This document shows, piece after piece, positions 8,337 through 18,308 of a stretch of 64,000 nt of DNA (position 1 is the first letter of the stretch; the number at the start of each line of letters is the position of its first letter). The notes beneath the pieces were generated by a model. It did not search any database and was not told where the DNA came from. It saw nothing but the letters and a program-made list of their open reading frames with translations. A program made the position numbers and the translations under genes. Source of the DNA: an uncultured Faecalibacterium sp. GTDB lineage: Bacteria; Bacillota; Clostridia; Oscillospirales; Ruminococcaceae. The stretch covers positions 11,711 to 75,710 of the forward strand of contig CAKTCK010000004.1 of assembly GCA_934539245.1 (NCBI GenBank), written 5' to 3'.

Positions 8337-9854
8337 ATGGAACTGAAGATATTCCGGGACACGCTGCCGCAGGGCGGGGCGGGCTGTACCGTAAAAGCAG
8401 AACTTCCGCTGGAGACCGAGATCCGCATCTCGGATGATCTGCCACCGGTGGGCAAGCTGGTCAAATGCTTTATACGCCCAGTGGTGCTGCAACGACAGCT
8501 ACAGCCAGGCAGGCTTACCTTAGAGGGCTATCTGCGATGCACAGTGTTTTACCAGAGCGAAGCGGAAAAAGGCTTGTGCCAGACCGAGCAAAAGCTGCCC
8601 TTCACCCGGCAGCTGGAACTGCCGGAACTTGCCTTTACGGCATGGACAGCCGTGGTGGAAGGGCAGACAGAATACCTTAACACCCGCGTGGCAGACCCGC
8701 GCCGCATCGAGGTGCGGGGTGCTTACGGGCTGGTGGTCACGGTGCACACCCAGTTCAAGACCGAGGTAATCACGGCACTGGCAGATGGCGGCATCGAGCA
8801 GCAGCTGCGCACACTGCAAGGCGTGCGCAGTGTAGCCGTGCTGGATAAGCTGGTGACCTTGGAGGGCGAGCTGGTCTTTGCAAAGCCCCCGGCGGCTGTG
8901 CTGGACATTACCGGCAACGCCTGTGTAGGAGAGGTAAAGCTGCTTGCCGGTAAAGCTGTGGTCAAGGGAGAGCTGCGGGTGCAGTGTGCGTGGCGGGCAG
9001 AAGGGGACACTGCCCTGCAAAGTCAGGCGGCGGCACTGCCTTTCCAGCAGGTGATAGATTTAGAGGGCATCACCGAGGACTGCCGCTGCCTGTGCGTGGC
9101 AGAGCCGGTGGGCTTTACCCTGTCGCAGGCAGAAAGCGCTGCCGCCCAGCTGACAGCGAATGTCATGCTGCATCTGCGGGCATGGCGCAGCTATCAGCTG
9201 CAGGTGGCAGTGGATGCTTTTTCCACCCGGTTTGAAACAGAACTCACACCGCAGCCGCTCGTCACAGAGCAGTTGCTCTGCACCCTGAACGATACCGCCA
9301 CCGCCACAGGCTCCGGCCCGCTGCCGGATGCAGGGGCGCAGCTGCGGGCCTGTTTTGTGCACTACGGCCCCCAGCAGACCATCCAAAAAGGGGAGGGCTG
9401 GGTGCTTGCCGCCAAAGCAGTGGTGACGGCCCTTGCAGAGAATACCCTCGGCGAGCTGGAAAGCTACGAGAAAACCTTGGAGGTCCATATTCCTCTGCCC
9501 ATTACGCCGCCGGAGGGGACGGCGCTTGTGCCGGAATGCTGGCTGAGCACCGAGAACGTGCAATGCACCTGTGCGGGCAGTACACTGGAGGCTACCATCA
9601 CCGTGCGGGCAGAGGGCGCGATTTTAGGCTGTACTACAAGCCCGGTCATCGGCAGCATCACCCTTGGAGACCCGCTGCCCGATACCGACCCTGAGATCGC
9701 TTTGCGCATCTACTACGCACAGGCGGGGGAGGAAGTGTTCGCGGTTGCCCGGCGGTTCCATGTAGCCCCGGCACAGATCCTTGCGGCGAACCAGCTGGAA
9801 GAGGAACTTTCCAGTCTGCCGCAGGCACAGCGGCTGCTGATCCCGGTCATCTGA
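8337..9854 (+). CDS. SipL-like SPOCS (DUF3794) and LysM spore-coat protein
   Basis: Large protein of 505 aa built of SPOCS/DUF3794 repeats with a C-terminal LysM domain (about the last 50 residues, from DPEIALRIYYAQAGEEVFAV to LLIPVI). This architecture and length match SipL of Clostridioides difficile, which binds SpoIVA and is the functional counterpart of Bacillus SpoVID. The frame is open upstream, but AAGGAG at 8321-8326 and the LysM/SPOCS alignment favour the ATG at 8337. No signal peptide, as expected for a mother-cell protein. It directly follows spoVM and has a predicted sigma-E promoter. Function is inferred from architecture and context. Confidence 0.75.
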   Translation: MELKIFRDTLPQGGAGCTVKAELPLETEIRISDDLPPVGKLVKCFIRPVVLQRQLQPGRLTLEGYLRCTVFYQSEAEKGLCQTEQKLPFTRQLELPELAFTAWTAVVEGQTEYLNTRVADPRRIEVRGAYGLVVTVHTQFKTEVITALADGGIEQQLRTLQGVRSVAVLDKLVTLEGELVFAKPPAAVLDITGNACVGEVKLLAGKAVVKGELRVQCAWRAEGDTALQSQAAALPFQQVIDLEGITEDCRCLCVAEPVGFTLSQAESAAAQLTANVMLHLRAWRSYQLQVAVDAFSTRFETELTPQPLVTEQLLCTLNDTATATGSGPLPDAGAQLRACFVHYGPQQTIQKGEGWVLAAKAVVTALAENTLGELESYEKTLEVHIPLPITPPEGTALVPECWLSTENVQCTCAGSTLEATITVRAEGAILGCTTSPVIGSITLGDPLPDTDPEIALRIYYAQAGEEVFAVARRFHVAPAQILAANQLEEELSSLPQAQRLLIPVI

Positions 9855-9876
9855 GTGTAAGGCTGTAAATAATCGG

Positions 9877-9936
9877 AAAAAACGCGCTCCTTTCCCGGAC
9901 GGTACGAGTTGCCGCGCCGGGAAGGGAGTGTTTTTT
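9877..9936 (+). terminator. Terminator after the SPOCS/LysM gene
   Basis: Long hairpin: GCTCCTTTCCCGG (from about 9886) pairs with CCGGGAAGGGAG (9917-9928), followed by TGTTTTTT. Confidence 0.85.
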
Positions 9937-10141
9937 GCTCGTACTGCGCGGAAAAGCAATGCAAAGAGTTACTAAAAAAACAGGAAAGAAAATACATAAA
10001 ATAAGACGTATTATCGATATAACGTTAGGTGAATATACGACGAGTATCTTTCAACGGTGATTGTAAATCAACGTGCAGACTGCGCTGATATCGATTTCAA
10101 TCCTAAATGGCGTCTCAGGAATACGATTTGTATTTTACACT
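9937..10141 (+). other. AT-rich intergenic region upstream of ligA
   Basis: About 200 bases of lower GC than the surroundings, with no credible reading frame and no recognisable structured RNA. The ligA promoter lies at its right edge. Otherwise I see nothing definite. Confidence 0.5.
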
Positions 10142-10170
10142 TTGCAGACTATCCATGGATGTGGTATACT
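10142..10170 (+). promoter_or_regulatory. Sigma-A promoter of ligA
   Basis: TTGCAG (10142-10147), 17-base spacer, TATACT (10165-10170). It leaves a leader of about 105 bases before the predicted TTG start of ligA. Confidence 0.75.
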
Positions 10171-10172
10171 GA

Positions 10173-12290
<2,118 letters not shown>

Positions 12291-12332
12291 AGCGGCTTTT
12301 CTGAATGTCGAAATACAGATAATTTTAATTTC

Positions 12333-12367
12333 AAAAGCTTCTGCAACGCTGTTGCAGGGGCTTTTTT
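12333..12367 (+). terminator. Terminator after ligA
   Basis: AAAAGC-CTGCAAC pairs with GTTGCAG-GCTTTTTT (loop GCT), ending in a T run at 12362-12367. Confidence 0.8.
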
Positions 12368-12383
12368 ATTTGCCAATTCCATG

Positions 12384-12412
12384 GTTCTAAGAACGCGCAA
12401 AGCGCATACAAT
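12384..12412 (+). promoter_or_regulatory. Predicted sigma-E promoter of the spoIIIA operon
   Basis: CATACAAT (12405-12412) is a perfect sigma-E -10. The corresponding -35 region (12384-12390, GTTCTAA) is a poor match. Bacillus spoIIIA is under sigma-E, and this element sits 36 bases before the predicted spoIIIAA start. Confidence 0.55.
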
Positions 12413-12447
12413 GCTAGCACAAAGCTTTCGTGGAAGGAGGAACCAAA

Positions 12448-13338
12448 GTGGACGAGTATTACCGGGCAGTCAAGGCTCTTCCCGCTTGGCTTGCAGCGCC
12501 GCTGGCACAGCTGCCGGCACAAACGGCGGCGCGCGTACAGGAGCTGCGGCTGCGCACAGGCTGTGCGGTCACACTTACCGTGCAGGGGCGGCAATGCCCT
12601 GCTTCAGCTCTTCCGGGCTGTCCACCGGCATTGACTGCAATGCAGCTGGATGCGCTGCAAATAGAAGAGATCTTTCACACCCTTTGCAACGGCTCGGTAC
12701 ACACCCACGAAAAGGAACTTGCCGAGGGCTACCTGACCACTGCTGCCGGTAACCGTGTGGGCGTAGCGGGGCAGTTCGTGCAGCGGGAAGGGCAGAGCAT
12801 TGCGCTGCAAAAGGTCACCTCGCTCAACCTGCGAATCGCACGCAGCTGCGCCATCTGCCTGCCGCCCGAGTTGGACAAGCTGCTGGAGCGGCACTTTACC
12901 GGGCTGCTGATAGTGGGAGAACCCGGCAGCGGCAAGACCACCCTGCTGCGCACCATTGCCCGGACGCTGGCCGAGCGGCAGCGTCTGGTGGCGGTAGTGG
13001 ACGAGCGAGGCGAGCTTTTCCCGCCGGAGCAGTCTCTGCCGCCGTTGGAGCGCATTGGCGGGGTGGATAAAGCCCACGCCGTCCAGATGGCGCTGCGCAC
13101 GCTGGCACCGCAGGTGATCTTGCTGGACGAGCTGGGCAGTCTGGAGGAAACGATGGCGTTGGAACAGGGCTTTTTCAGCGGGGTGGATTTTATTGCCAGT
13201 CTCCACGCGCCGGATGCCGCACAGGCACAGTGCCGCCCGCAGGTGCAGGCTTTGCTGCAACGCGGGATGCTGCGGCAGCTGGTCGTCCTTGCTGGGCGGG
13301 AGAATCCGGGCTGCATCCGGGAGGTGCGCGCCGTATGA
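12448..13338 (+). CDS. spoIIIAA: Stage III sporulation ATPase SpoIIIAA
   Basis: Mother-cell ATPase of the SpoIIIA-SpoIIQ channel, related to secretion ATPases. Walker A is GEPGSGKTTLLRTIA near residues 156-170, with Walker B QVILLDELGS further on. The frame opens at GTG 12430, but AAGGAGG (12434-12440) would then be inside it. GTG 12448, 7 bases after that site, is the better start (296 aa). First of eight tightly packed genes. Confidence 0.93.
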   Translation: MDEYYRAVKALPAWLAAPLAQLPAQTAARVQELRLRTGCAVTLTVQGRQCPASALPGCPPALTAMQLDALQIEEIFHTLCNGSVHTHEKELAEGYLTTAAGNRVGVAGQFVQREGQSIALQKVTSLNLRIARSCAICLPPELDKLLERHFTGLLIVGEPGSGKTTLLRTIARTLAERQRLVAVVDERGELFPPEQSLPPLERIGGVDKAHAVQMALRTLAPQVILLDELGSLEETMALEQGFFSGVDFIASLHAPDAAQAQCRPQVQALLQRGMLRQLVVLAGRENPGCIREVRAV

Positions 13339-13799
13339 GCAGCCTTCTGCGCGGGTTTGGTCTGCTTTTGCTCCCGCTGTGCGGCTGGCTGGTTGGGGAT
13401 GCAGTACAAGCCAAAACCACCCTGCATCTTACTGCGTTGCAACATACCATCGAGCTGCTGCAACGCATCCGGCAAGAGGTTCAGTATCGCCGGGCAGACC
13501 TGCAAAGCCTTTACCGGCAGCTTTGCCGCGAGGGTTTTGTGCCGCAAATTCCCGGCGGAACATTCCAGCAGCTGCCTGCGCCGGAGCGGCTCTCCGCTGC
13601 GGAACGCGCCTGCTTTGCAGAGTGCTTTGGCGGCATTGGCCGCGCAGAAGCCGCACAGGAATGCGAACGGCTGGGCTACTATACGGCGCGGTTCGAGGAT
13701 TATTTACAGCAGGCGCGCCGCACAGCGCAGCAGCAGACCGGTCTGCCGCACCGTCTTGGGCTGGCAGGCGGCATGATGCTGGCACTGCTCTTTTTGTAA
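13335..13799 (+). CDS. spoIIIAB: Stage III sporulation protein SpoIIIAB
   Basis: Membrane component of the SpoIIIA complex, resembling GspF-type platform proteins. N-terminal hydrophobic segment (LLRGFGLLLLPLCGWLVG), a helical cytoplasmic part, and a second hydrophobic segment at the C-terminus (LGLAGGMMLALLFL). Start ATG 13335 overlaps the spoIIIAA stop (ATGA). 154 aa. The frame is open upstream in a shadow of spoIIIAA, so gene callers may extend it wrongly. Confidence 0.88.
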   Translation: MSSLLRGFGLLLLPLCGWLVGDAVQAKTTLHLTALQHTIELLQRIRQEVQYRRADLQSLYRQLCREGFVPQIPGGTFQQLPAPERLSAAERACFAECFGGIGRAEAAQECERLGYYTARFEDYLQQARRTAQQQTGLPHRLGLAGGMMLALLFL

Positions 13800-13826
13800 A
13801 AGTTGTACGGAACAAAGGAGAAACGG

Positions 13827-14021
13827 ATGGATATCGAGCTTGTGTTCAAAATTGCAGCTATCGGCATCATCGTAGCAGTGCTCAATCAGTTGCTCATCCG
13901 CTCTGGGCGGGAGGATCAGGCCATGATGACCACGCTGGCAGGGCTTGTGGTGGTGCTCTCCATTCTAGTCAAGCAGATCAGCGCCCTGTTTGCCACCATC
14001 CGCTCTCTGTTTGCGCTATGA
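13827..14021 (+). CDS. spoIIIAC: Stage III sporulation protein SpoIIIAC
   Basis: Small 64-aa protein with two membrane helices (VFKIAAIGIIVAVLNQLL and MMTTLAGLVVVLSILV), the expected SpoIIIAC form. AAAGGAG at 13814-13820 is 6 bases before ATG 13827. The stop overlaps the start of spoIIIAD. Confidence 0.9.
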   Translation: MDIELVFKIAAIGIIVAVLNQLLIRSGREDQAMMTTLAGLVVVLSILVKQISALFATIRSLFAL

Positions 14022-14401
14022 GCGCGGCGGTTCCGGTGCTGACGGCGCTGCTGCTGGCGGCCTTTGCCGGTATTCTATTACAACGGTATTCCCCGGCGTT
14101 TGCACTGCTGCTTTCGCTGGGTGCTGCGGTGTGGCTGCTGCTACGTCTGGCACAGCCGCTGCGCGGGGTACTGCAAGCATTGGTACAGCTGGGGCAGCGA
14201 ACCAATGCGCAGGCCTTTTCCTGCCTTTTGCGCAGCGCGGGGATTTTGCTGCTGGCAGATTATGTCCGCACCCTCTGCGAGGAAGCCGGAGCGGATACCC
14301 TTGCATGGTGCGCCGGGCTGGCGGGGCGGTGTCTTGTACTGGCGGCGGTATGGCCGCTGCTGGAACAGATATTCCAGACGATTTGGGGGCTGGTGGGATG
14401 A
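14018..14401 (+). CDS. spoIIIAD: Stage III sporulation protein SpoIIIAD
   Basis: 127-aa hydrophobic protein with about four membrane segments, starting at an ATG that overlaps the spoIIIAC stop (ATGA). It is easy to misannotate because its frame is open for another 800 bases upstream across spoIIIAA-AC. Start choice rests on the ATGA coupling seen throughout the operon and on family length (about 130 aa). Confidence 0.87.
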   Translation: MSAAVPVLTALLLAAFAGILLQRYSPAFALLLSLGAAVWLLLRLAQPLRGVLQALVQLGQRTNAQAFSCLLRSAGILLLADYVRTLCEEAGADTLAWCAGLAGRCLVLAAVWPLLEQIFQTIWGLVG

Positions 14402-15456
14402 AAAAATGCGGCCTTGTCATTTGCGTGGCAGCGCTGGGCTTTCTGTGCAGCAAAACCACCCTGAAAGCTGCGGCAGCAGAGGCAACGCCGTGGCAGACCT
14501 ATCTCGCTAAAGCACCAGTACAGGCTGAGCAATTTGCGGCAGACCCGTTGGGTACCCTGCTGCGTTTGTTTGCTGCCGAGCCGGTGCAATTGCTGCGGGA
14601 TACGCTGCAACAATATGCTGATATTCTGTTGTTTTTATCGTTGGCAACCGGGCTTGCATTTCTCTTGCAGGACACTGCCGACAGGGTACTGCTGGAACTG
14701 GCGGCTGCCGGCGGCTGCGGCGTTTTATTGTGGCAGGAGTTGGACGAGCTTGCCGCTGCCCTGTGCACCCGGATGTCCGGGTGGAAAAGCTATCTGCTGG
14801 GCTTTTTGCCGGTATACAGCGGCGTACTGGCGGCTGGAGGCGAATGGAACGCCGGAGCGGCTGCAAATGGCTTTCTGCTCACAGTGCTGTGCTTTATTGC
14901 ACAGGCGGTCACTCTCTGGCTGCAACCGCTGCTGCGCAGCTACCTTGCCATCAGCATGGCCTGTGGCATCAGCTCCCGCAAAAGCCTGTCCGAGGGCTGC
15001 ACCCTGACCGGGCGGTTGCTGCGGCAGGCCATCGGCTGGGCGGGCAAAGCGTTCGCCGCCCTGATGAGCCTGCAGCGCGTAGTCACGGTGCGGTTGGATC
15101 GCTCTGCTTCTCGTCTGGGGCAGCTGCTGACCGGCAGCGTGCCCATTGTAGGGCAGGCACTGAGCAGCGCGGCAGACGCGGTGCTGGCCGGGATGCAGCT
15201 GCTCAAAAGCACCCTTGGCATTGCCGCATTGCTCAGCATCGGGGCAGAATTTGTTCCCCTGTATCTCGGGCTGATGGTACATCTGTTTTTTCTGTCCTGC
15301 TGCGGCTGGCTTGCCGGGATCGGCGGGCTGGAGCATTGCCATAAGCTGCTGCAATGCTTTGCCGAAGCCGTACGCTGCATGGCGGCAGTCACGGCCTTGT
15401 TTTTCATGTTGTTTGTGGTGGGCATCGCGCTGCTGATGCTGACAGGGGGTGGTTAG
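14398..15456 (+). CDS. spoIIIAE: Stage III sporulation protein SpoIIIAE
   Basis: Polytopic membrane protein of the SpoIIIA channel, 352 aa. An N-terminal hydrophobic segment (LVICVAALGFLC) looks like a signal sequence, and six or seven membrane helices follow. The family-like central part reads SRKSLSEGCTLTGRLLRQ and LLTGSVPIVGQALSSAADAVL. Start ATG 14398 overlaps the spoIIIAD stop. Its frame also extends far upstream as a shadow. Confidence 0.92.
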   Translation: MKKCGLVICVAALGFLCSKTTLKAAAAEATPWQTYLAKAPVQAEQFAADPLGTLLRLFAAEPVQLLRDTLQQYADILLFLSLATGLAFLLQDTADRVLLELAAAGGCGVLLWQELDELAAALCTRMSGWKSYLLGFLPVYSGVLAAGGEWNAGAAANGFLLTVLCFIAQAVTLWLQPLLRSYLAISMACGISSRKSLSEGCTLTGRLLRQAIGWAGKAFAALMSLQRVVTVRLDRSASRLGQLLTGSVPIVGQALSSAADAVLAGMQLLKSTLGIAALLSIGAEFVPLYLGLMVHLFFLSCCGWLAGIGGLEHCHKLLQCFAEAVRCMAAVTALFFMLFVVGIALLMLTGGG

Positions 15457-15936
15457 ATGCAGGCATTTCAGCGGGCTGTGGCAGTGTTCTGCATGGCATG
15501 CATCGGGGCGGAGCTGGTCAGCCTTTTTGGCGGGCAAAGCTGGGCGGGCCGGTGCATAAAAGCCGTAGCCGGACTATATATTTTAGCAGTCCTTCTTGCG
15601 CAGCTGCCGCACCTGCCGGGCAAGGTCTTGACCTCTTTTTCTGGGAATACAGTCCCGGCGGCCACATCCACTGCGCAGCCGGATGCACTGGAAACGGAGG
15701 TCCTGACCGAGACTAAAGCCCAGCTGGAAGAGTATTGCACCGCACAGTGCCGTCAGCAGTTCGGTCTGGACATCCGCGTTGCGGTCACGCTGGAAAAAGC
15801 CGGGCAGCAGGTCGTGGTAAAAAAGGCTGTTGCAGCCTTCCCGGCGGGCTGTACCGCTGCACAAAAACAGGCAGTGCTCAGCTTTTTGCAGCAGACGCTG
15901 GGTGCTTTCACGGCAGCGGAGGAGAGCGCACCATGA
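15457..15936 (+). CDS. spoIIIAF: Stage III sporulation protein SpoIIIAF
   Basis: 159 aa. Two N-terminal membrane helices (FCMACIGAELVSLFGG and AVAGLYILAVLLAQLP) are followed by a soluble ring-building domain, the SpoIIIAF arrangement. The ATG directly abuts the spoIIIAE stop. Confidence 0.85.
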   Translation: MQAFQRAVAVFCMACIGAELVSLFGGQSWAGRCIKAVAGLYILAVLLAQLPHLPGKVLTSFSGNTVPAATSTAQPDALETEVLTETKAQLEEYCTAQCRQQFGLDIRVAVTLEKAGQQVVVKKAVAAFPAGCTAAQKQAVLSFLQQTLGAFTAAEESAP

Positions 15937-16445
15937 AAAAGAACGAATTGCTTTCCGCTTTACGCTCTCTGCAAAGCAGCAAAAACCGCACCTCGCTGGC
16001 GGTGGTGGTCGGTGTGCTGGCAATGCTGCTGCTTTTGCTGTCGGAGCTTTTACCCAGTGGAAACACGCAGAAAGCGGCTGAATCTACCGCCCAAACAGCC
16101 GCCGTCAGCCAGTACCAGACCCAACTGGAGCAGCAACTGGAAGGACTGATCAGCCAGCTACAAGGGGCAGGCCGCACCACGGTCATGGTGACCCTGACCA
16201 CCGGAGAGGAGACTATCTATGCAGTAGATACCCAGACCGGGGATCTGCAACAGCAGGAGACCCATGTTCTCTTACAAGACGGCTCTGCGCTGGCTGAGAC
16301 TACCTATCTGCCGCAGGTCTGTGGGGTCGCCGTGCTGTGTGAGGGCGGGGGAGATGTCCGTGTTGCAGCCCGCATCACCGAGCTGCTGCATTCGCTGCTG
16401 GATCTGCCCACGAACCGCATCTGTGTAGAGCAGCGCAAGCGCTAA
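15933..16445 (+). CDS. spoIIIAG: Stage III sporulation protein SpoIIIAG
   Basis: 170 aa. One N-terminal membrane helix (LAVVVGVLAMLLLLLSELL), a helical linker (QYQTQLEQQLEGLISQLQGAG, residues about 65-85) and the ring-building fold (RTTVMVTLTTGEETIYAVDT). The last two fit SpoIIIAG, which forms a large ring in the intermembrane space. Start ATG 15933 overlaps the spoIIIAF stop. Confidence 0.88.
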   Translation: MKKNELLSALRSLQSSKNRTSLAVVVGVLAMLLLLLSELLPSGNTQKAAESTAQTAAVSQYQTQLEQQLEGLISQLQGAGRTTVMVTLTTGEETIYAVDTQTGDLQQQETHVLLQDGSALAETTYLPQVCGVAVLCEGGGDVRVAARITELLHSLLDLPTNRICVEQRKR

Positions 16446-16504
16446 GTTGCTGCTTTGATCGAGTACCGAAACTGTTTGCCCAAAAACAAAGGAGGAAGCG
16501 TTTT

Positions 16505-17128
16505 ATGAGAGCACTTTCCAGAAACACCCGCAGGGTCACCGCACTGACACTGGCGGCAGCGCTGGTCATTGCCGTCTACTTAAACTGGCAGTATGCCCGG
16601 GCGGACATCACCCCGCAGACAGAGGACGACACCCTTATGGTCTCGGCAGAGCCGGTGGACGCAGCAGAGGAGACCGCCATTACGGATGCACTGCCCACAG
16701 AAGCAGAGGCCGCCTCCGGTGTCAACAAAAACTATGGCGAAGCACAGCTTGTCAGCGTTGCAAACGACAGTGGTACCCGCTTTTTTGAACAGGCTCGACT
16801 CAAGCGGGAAAAGGCACACGATGAAGCGATGGACACCCTGCAAAAGAGCCTGAAGTCCTCCTCCCTGACAGCGGAGGAGAAAAAGGAGTACACCGCACAA
16901 ATGGCGGCAGGGCTTGAGGATCTGAACGCAGAAAATGAGATCGAGACGCTGGTGCGTGCTAAGGGCTTTGCGGACTGTTTGTGCTTTTTACAGGCAGGGC
17001 GGGCAGATCTGACCGTGATGACGGCAGGTGAACCGCTCACAGCGGCACAGGTGGCGCAGATTCGGGATGTGGTGATGAACAAAAGCAGTGTGACTGCCCA
17101 GAATATCACGGTGGTAGAGGTGAAGTAA
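16505..17128 (+). CDS. spoIIIAH: Stage III sporulation protein SpoIIIAH
   Basis: 207 aa, mother-cell partner of forespore SpoIIQ. An N-terminal helix (LTLAAALVIAVYLNWQYA, with the family-typical YLNW-Y) is followed by an extended coiled-coil region (about 85-130) and the C-terminal YscJ/FliF-like ring-building domain. Ribosome-binding AAAGGAGGAAG precedes the ATG. Last gene of the operon. Confidence 0.92.
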   Translation: MRALSRNTRRVTALTLAAALVIAVYLNWQYARADITPQTEDDTLMVSAEPVDAAEETAITDALPTEAEAASGVNKNYGEAQLVSVANDSGTRFFEQARLKREKAHDEAMDTLQKSLKSSSLTAEEKKEYTAQMAAGLEDLNAENEIETLVRAKGFADCLCFLQAGRADLTVMTAGEPLTAAQVAQIRDVVMNKSSVTAQNITVVEVK

Positions 17129-17151
17129 GAGTTCTTTATTTATGCCGACAC

Positions 17152-17207
17152 CCCGGCGGCGCAGGTGTAGCTGTTCTTGCAGGCAGAAAGCCGTCTGCGC
17201 TGCCGGG
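17152..17207 (+). other. Stable hairpin downstream of spoIIIAH
   Basis: CCCGGCGGCGCAG (17152-17164) pairs with CTGCGCTGCCGGG (17195-17207), one G-U pair, 30-base loop. No T run follows, so it may protect the 3' end of the spoIIIA transcript or act as a weak terminator. Confidence 0.5.
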
Positions 17208-17251
17208 ATGCCATTCCGTGCTGATTTCCATCTTTCTTTTCCAAACAAGTA

Positions 17252-17281
17252 TTGAAATTGCCCCCGCATTGATGGTATAAT
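17252..17281 (+). promoter_or_regulatory. Sigma-A promoter of the asp23-like gene
   Basis: TTGAAA (17252-17257), 18-base spacer, TATAAT (17276-17281). It separates vegetative expression of the asp23-nusB side from the sporulation operon. Confidence 0.75.
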
Positions 17282-17417
17282 AACTCTATCAAAATGAATG
17301 CTGCGCGCCTTTATGCATCGCACAAGGGCGCGTTTGAACACAAAAGGCAGGTACGGCAGACCGGTTTCAAGGCTTTGGAACCGCCGCCGGAGCAGCCTTT
17401 GGATGGAGGACAGCACA

Positions 17418-17777
17418 ATGGATTTACAGAACATGGATCTTCAGGGCGGCAGCCTTCAGATTTCGACCGAGGTTGTGGGCAAGATCGCCCGCTGCGCCGC
17501 ACTGGAAGTGGACGGCGTTGCCGAGGTATCCTGCGGCGTGCAGAACAAAAAGCTGAAAAGCTTGCTGGAATCCGCCAGCATCCAGCCGCCTGTGGCGGTA
17601 GAGATGCGGGACGGCACGGCCAACATCACTCTGCACCTGATGATGCAGTTTGGCGCACGGATTCCCTCTGTGGCTGAAAAGGTACAGGAGAACGTGAAGT
17701 CTGCCGTACAGAACATGACCAATGTGACGGTTAGCCGCGTGGATCTGGTCATTGCAGGCCTTGCCGAGGCGCAGTAA
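17418..17777 (+). CDS. Asp23/Gls24 envelope-stress family protein
   Basis: 119 aa (Bacillus YqhY family), a soluble protein found next to nusB in many Firmicutes. The Asp23 signature is visible: ISTEVVGKIARCAALEVDGV near residues 13-32 and LMMQFGARIPSVAEKVQENV. GGAGGA at 17405-17410 selects ATG 17418 over longer in-frame starts. Molecular role uncertain; family members are linked to envelope stress or fatty-acid control. The accBC genes that adjoin it in Bacillus are absent here. Confidence 0.88.
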   Translation: MDLQNMDLQGGSLQISTEVVGKIARCAALEVDGVAEVSCGVQNKKLKSLLESASIQPPVAVEMRDGTANITLHLMMQFGARIPSVAEKVQENVKSAVQNMTNVTVSRVDLVIAGLAEAQ

Positions 17778-17810
17778 CAAATTCAGCGAAAAATCATATC
17801 AGAAAACAAT

Positions 17811-17844
17811 CCTCCTCCCGGTACGCCCGGCGGGGAGGGTTTGT
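17811..17844 (+). terminator. Weak terminator before nusB
   Basis: CCTCCTCCCGG (17811-17821) pairs imperfectly with CCGGCGGGGAGG (17827-17838), followed by GTTTGT. Could be a partial terminator or attenuator. Confidence 0.45.
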
Positions 17845-17861
17845 ATTGCGAAAGGAACATT

Positions 17862-18308
17862 ATGGAAAATATTCTGCCCCGTAGAGAAGCCCGCGAGAAC
17901 GCCTTTTTGCTGGCATTTTCGCAGACCTTTGGTGACATTCCTCTGGCTGAGGCACTGTCCAACCACGCCGAGAACGATGAGGAGCATCCTGTGGATGCCT
18001 TCAGCCGTCTGCTGCTGAACGCCTACTACGATCATTCCGCAGAGGTGGATGACGAGATCCGTGCCCATCTGCGTAACTGGACCATGGAGCGTCTGCCCCG
18101 CGTCAGCCTGACCGTGCTGCGTCTGGCTGTGGCCGAGATGCTGTTTGGCGGTGAGAACAAGCCCGGCGTTGCCATCAATGAGGCTGTGGAGCTGACCAAG
18201 AAGTACGGCGCGGGCGAGGACTACCAGTTTGTGAATGGCCTGCTGGGTGCTGTGGCACGCGACCACGGCTTGAGTGATGAAGCCGTCGCGGAGTCGGCTG
18301 AACAGTGA
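17862..18308 (+). CDS. nusB: Transcription antitermination factor NusB
   Basis: 148-aa helical RNA-binding protein of rRNA antitermination. Typical motifs are RREARENAFLLAFSQTF at the start, INEAVELTKKYG and FVNGLLGAVAR at the end. AAAGGAA precedes ATG 17862; an upstream in-frame ATG lacks such a site. The stop overlaps the next start. Confidence 0.94.
   Translation: MENILPRREARENAFLLAFSQTFGDIPLAEALSNHAENDEEHPVDAFSRLLLNAYYDHSAEVDDEIRAHLRNWTMERLPRVSLTVLRLAVAEMLFGGENKPGVAINEAVELTKKYGAGEDYQFVNGLLGAVARDHGLSDEAVAESAEQ

Noticed and set aside
13193..14017. A long upstream extension of the spoIIIAD frame
   Set aside because: It overlaps spoIIIAA, spoIIIAB and spoIIIAC in another frame, and family length and ATGA coupling place the start at 14018.
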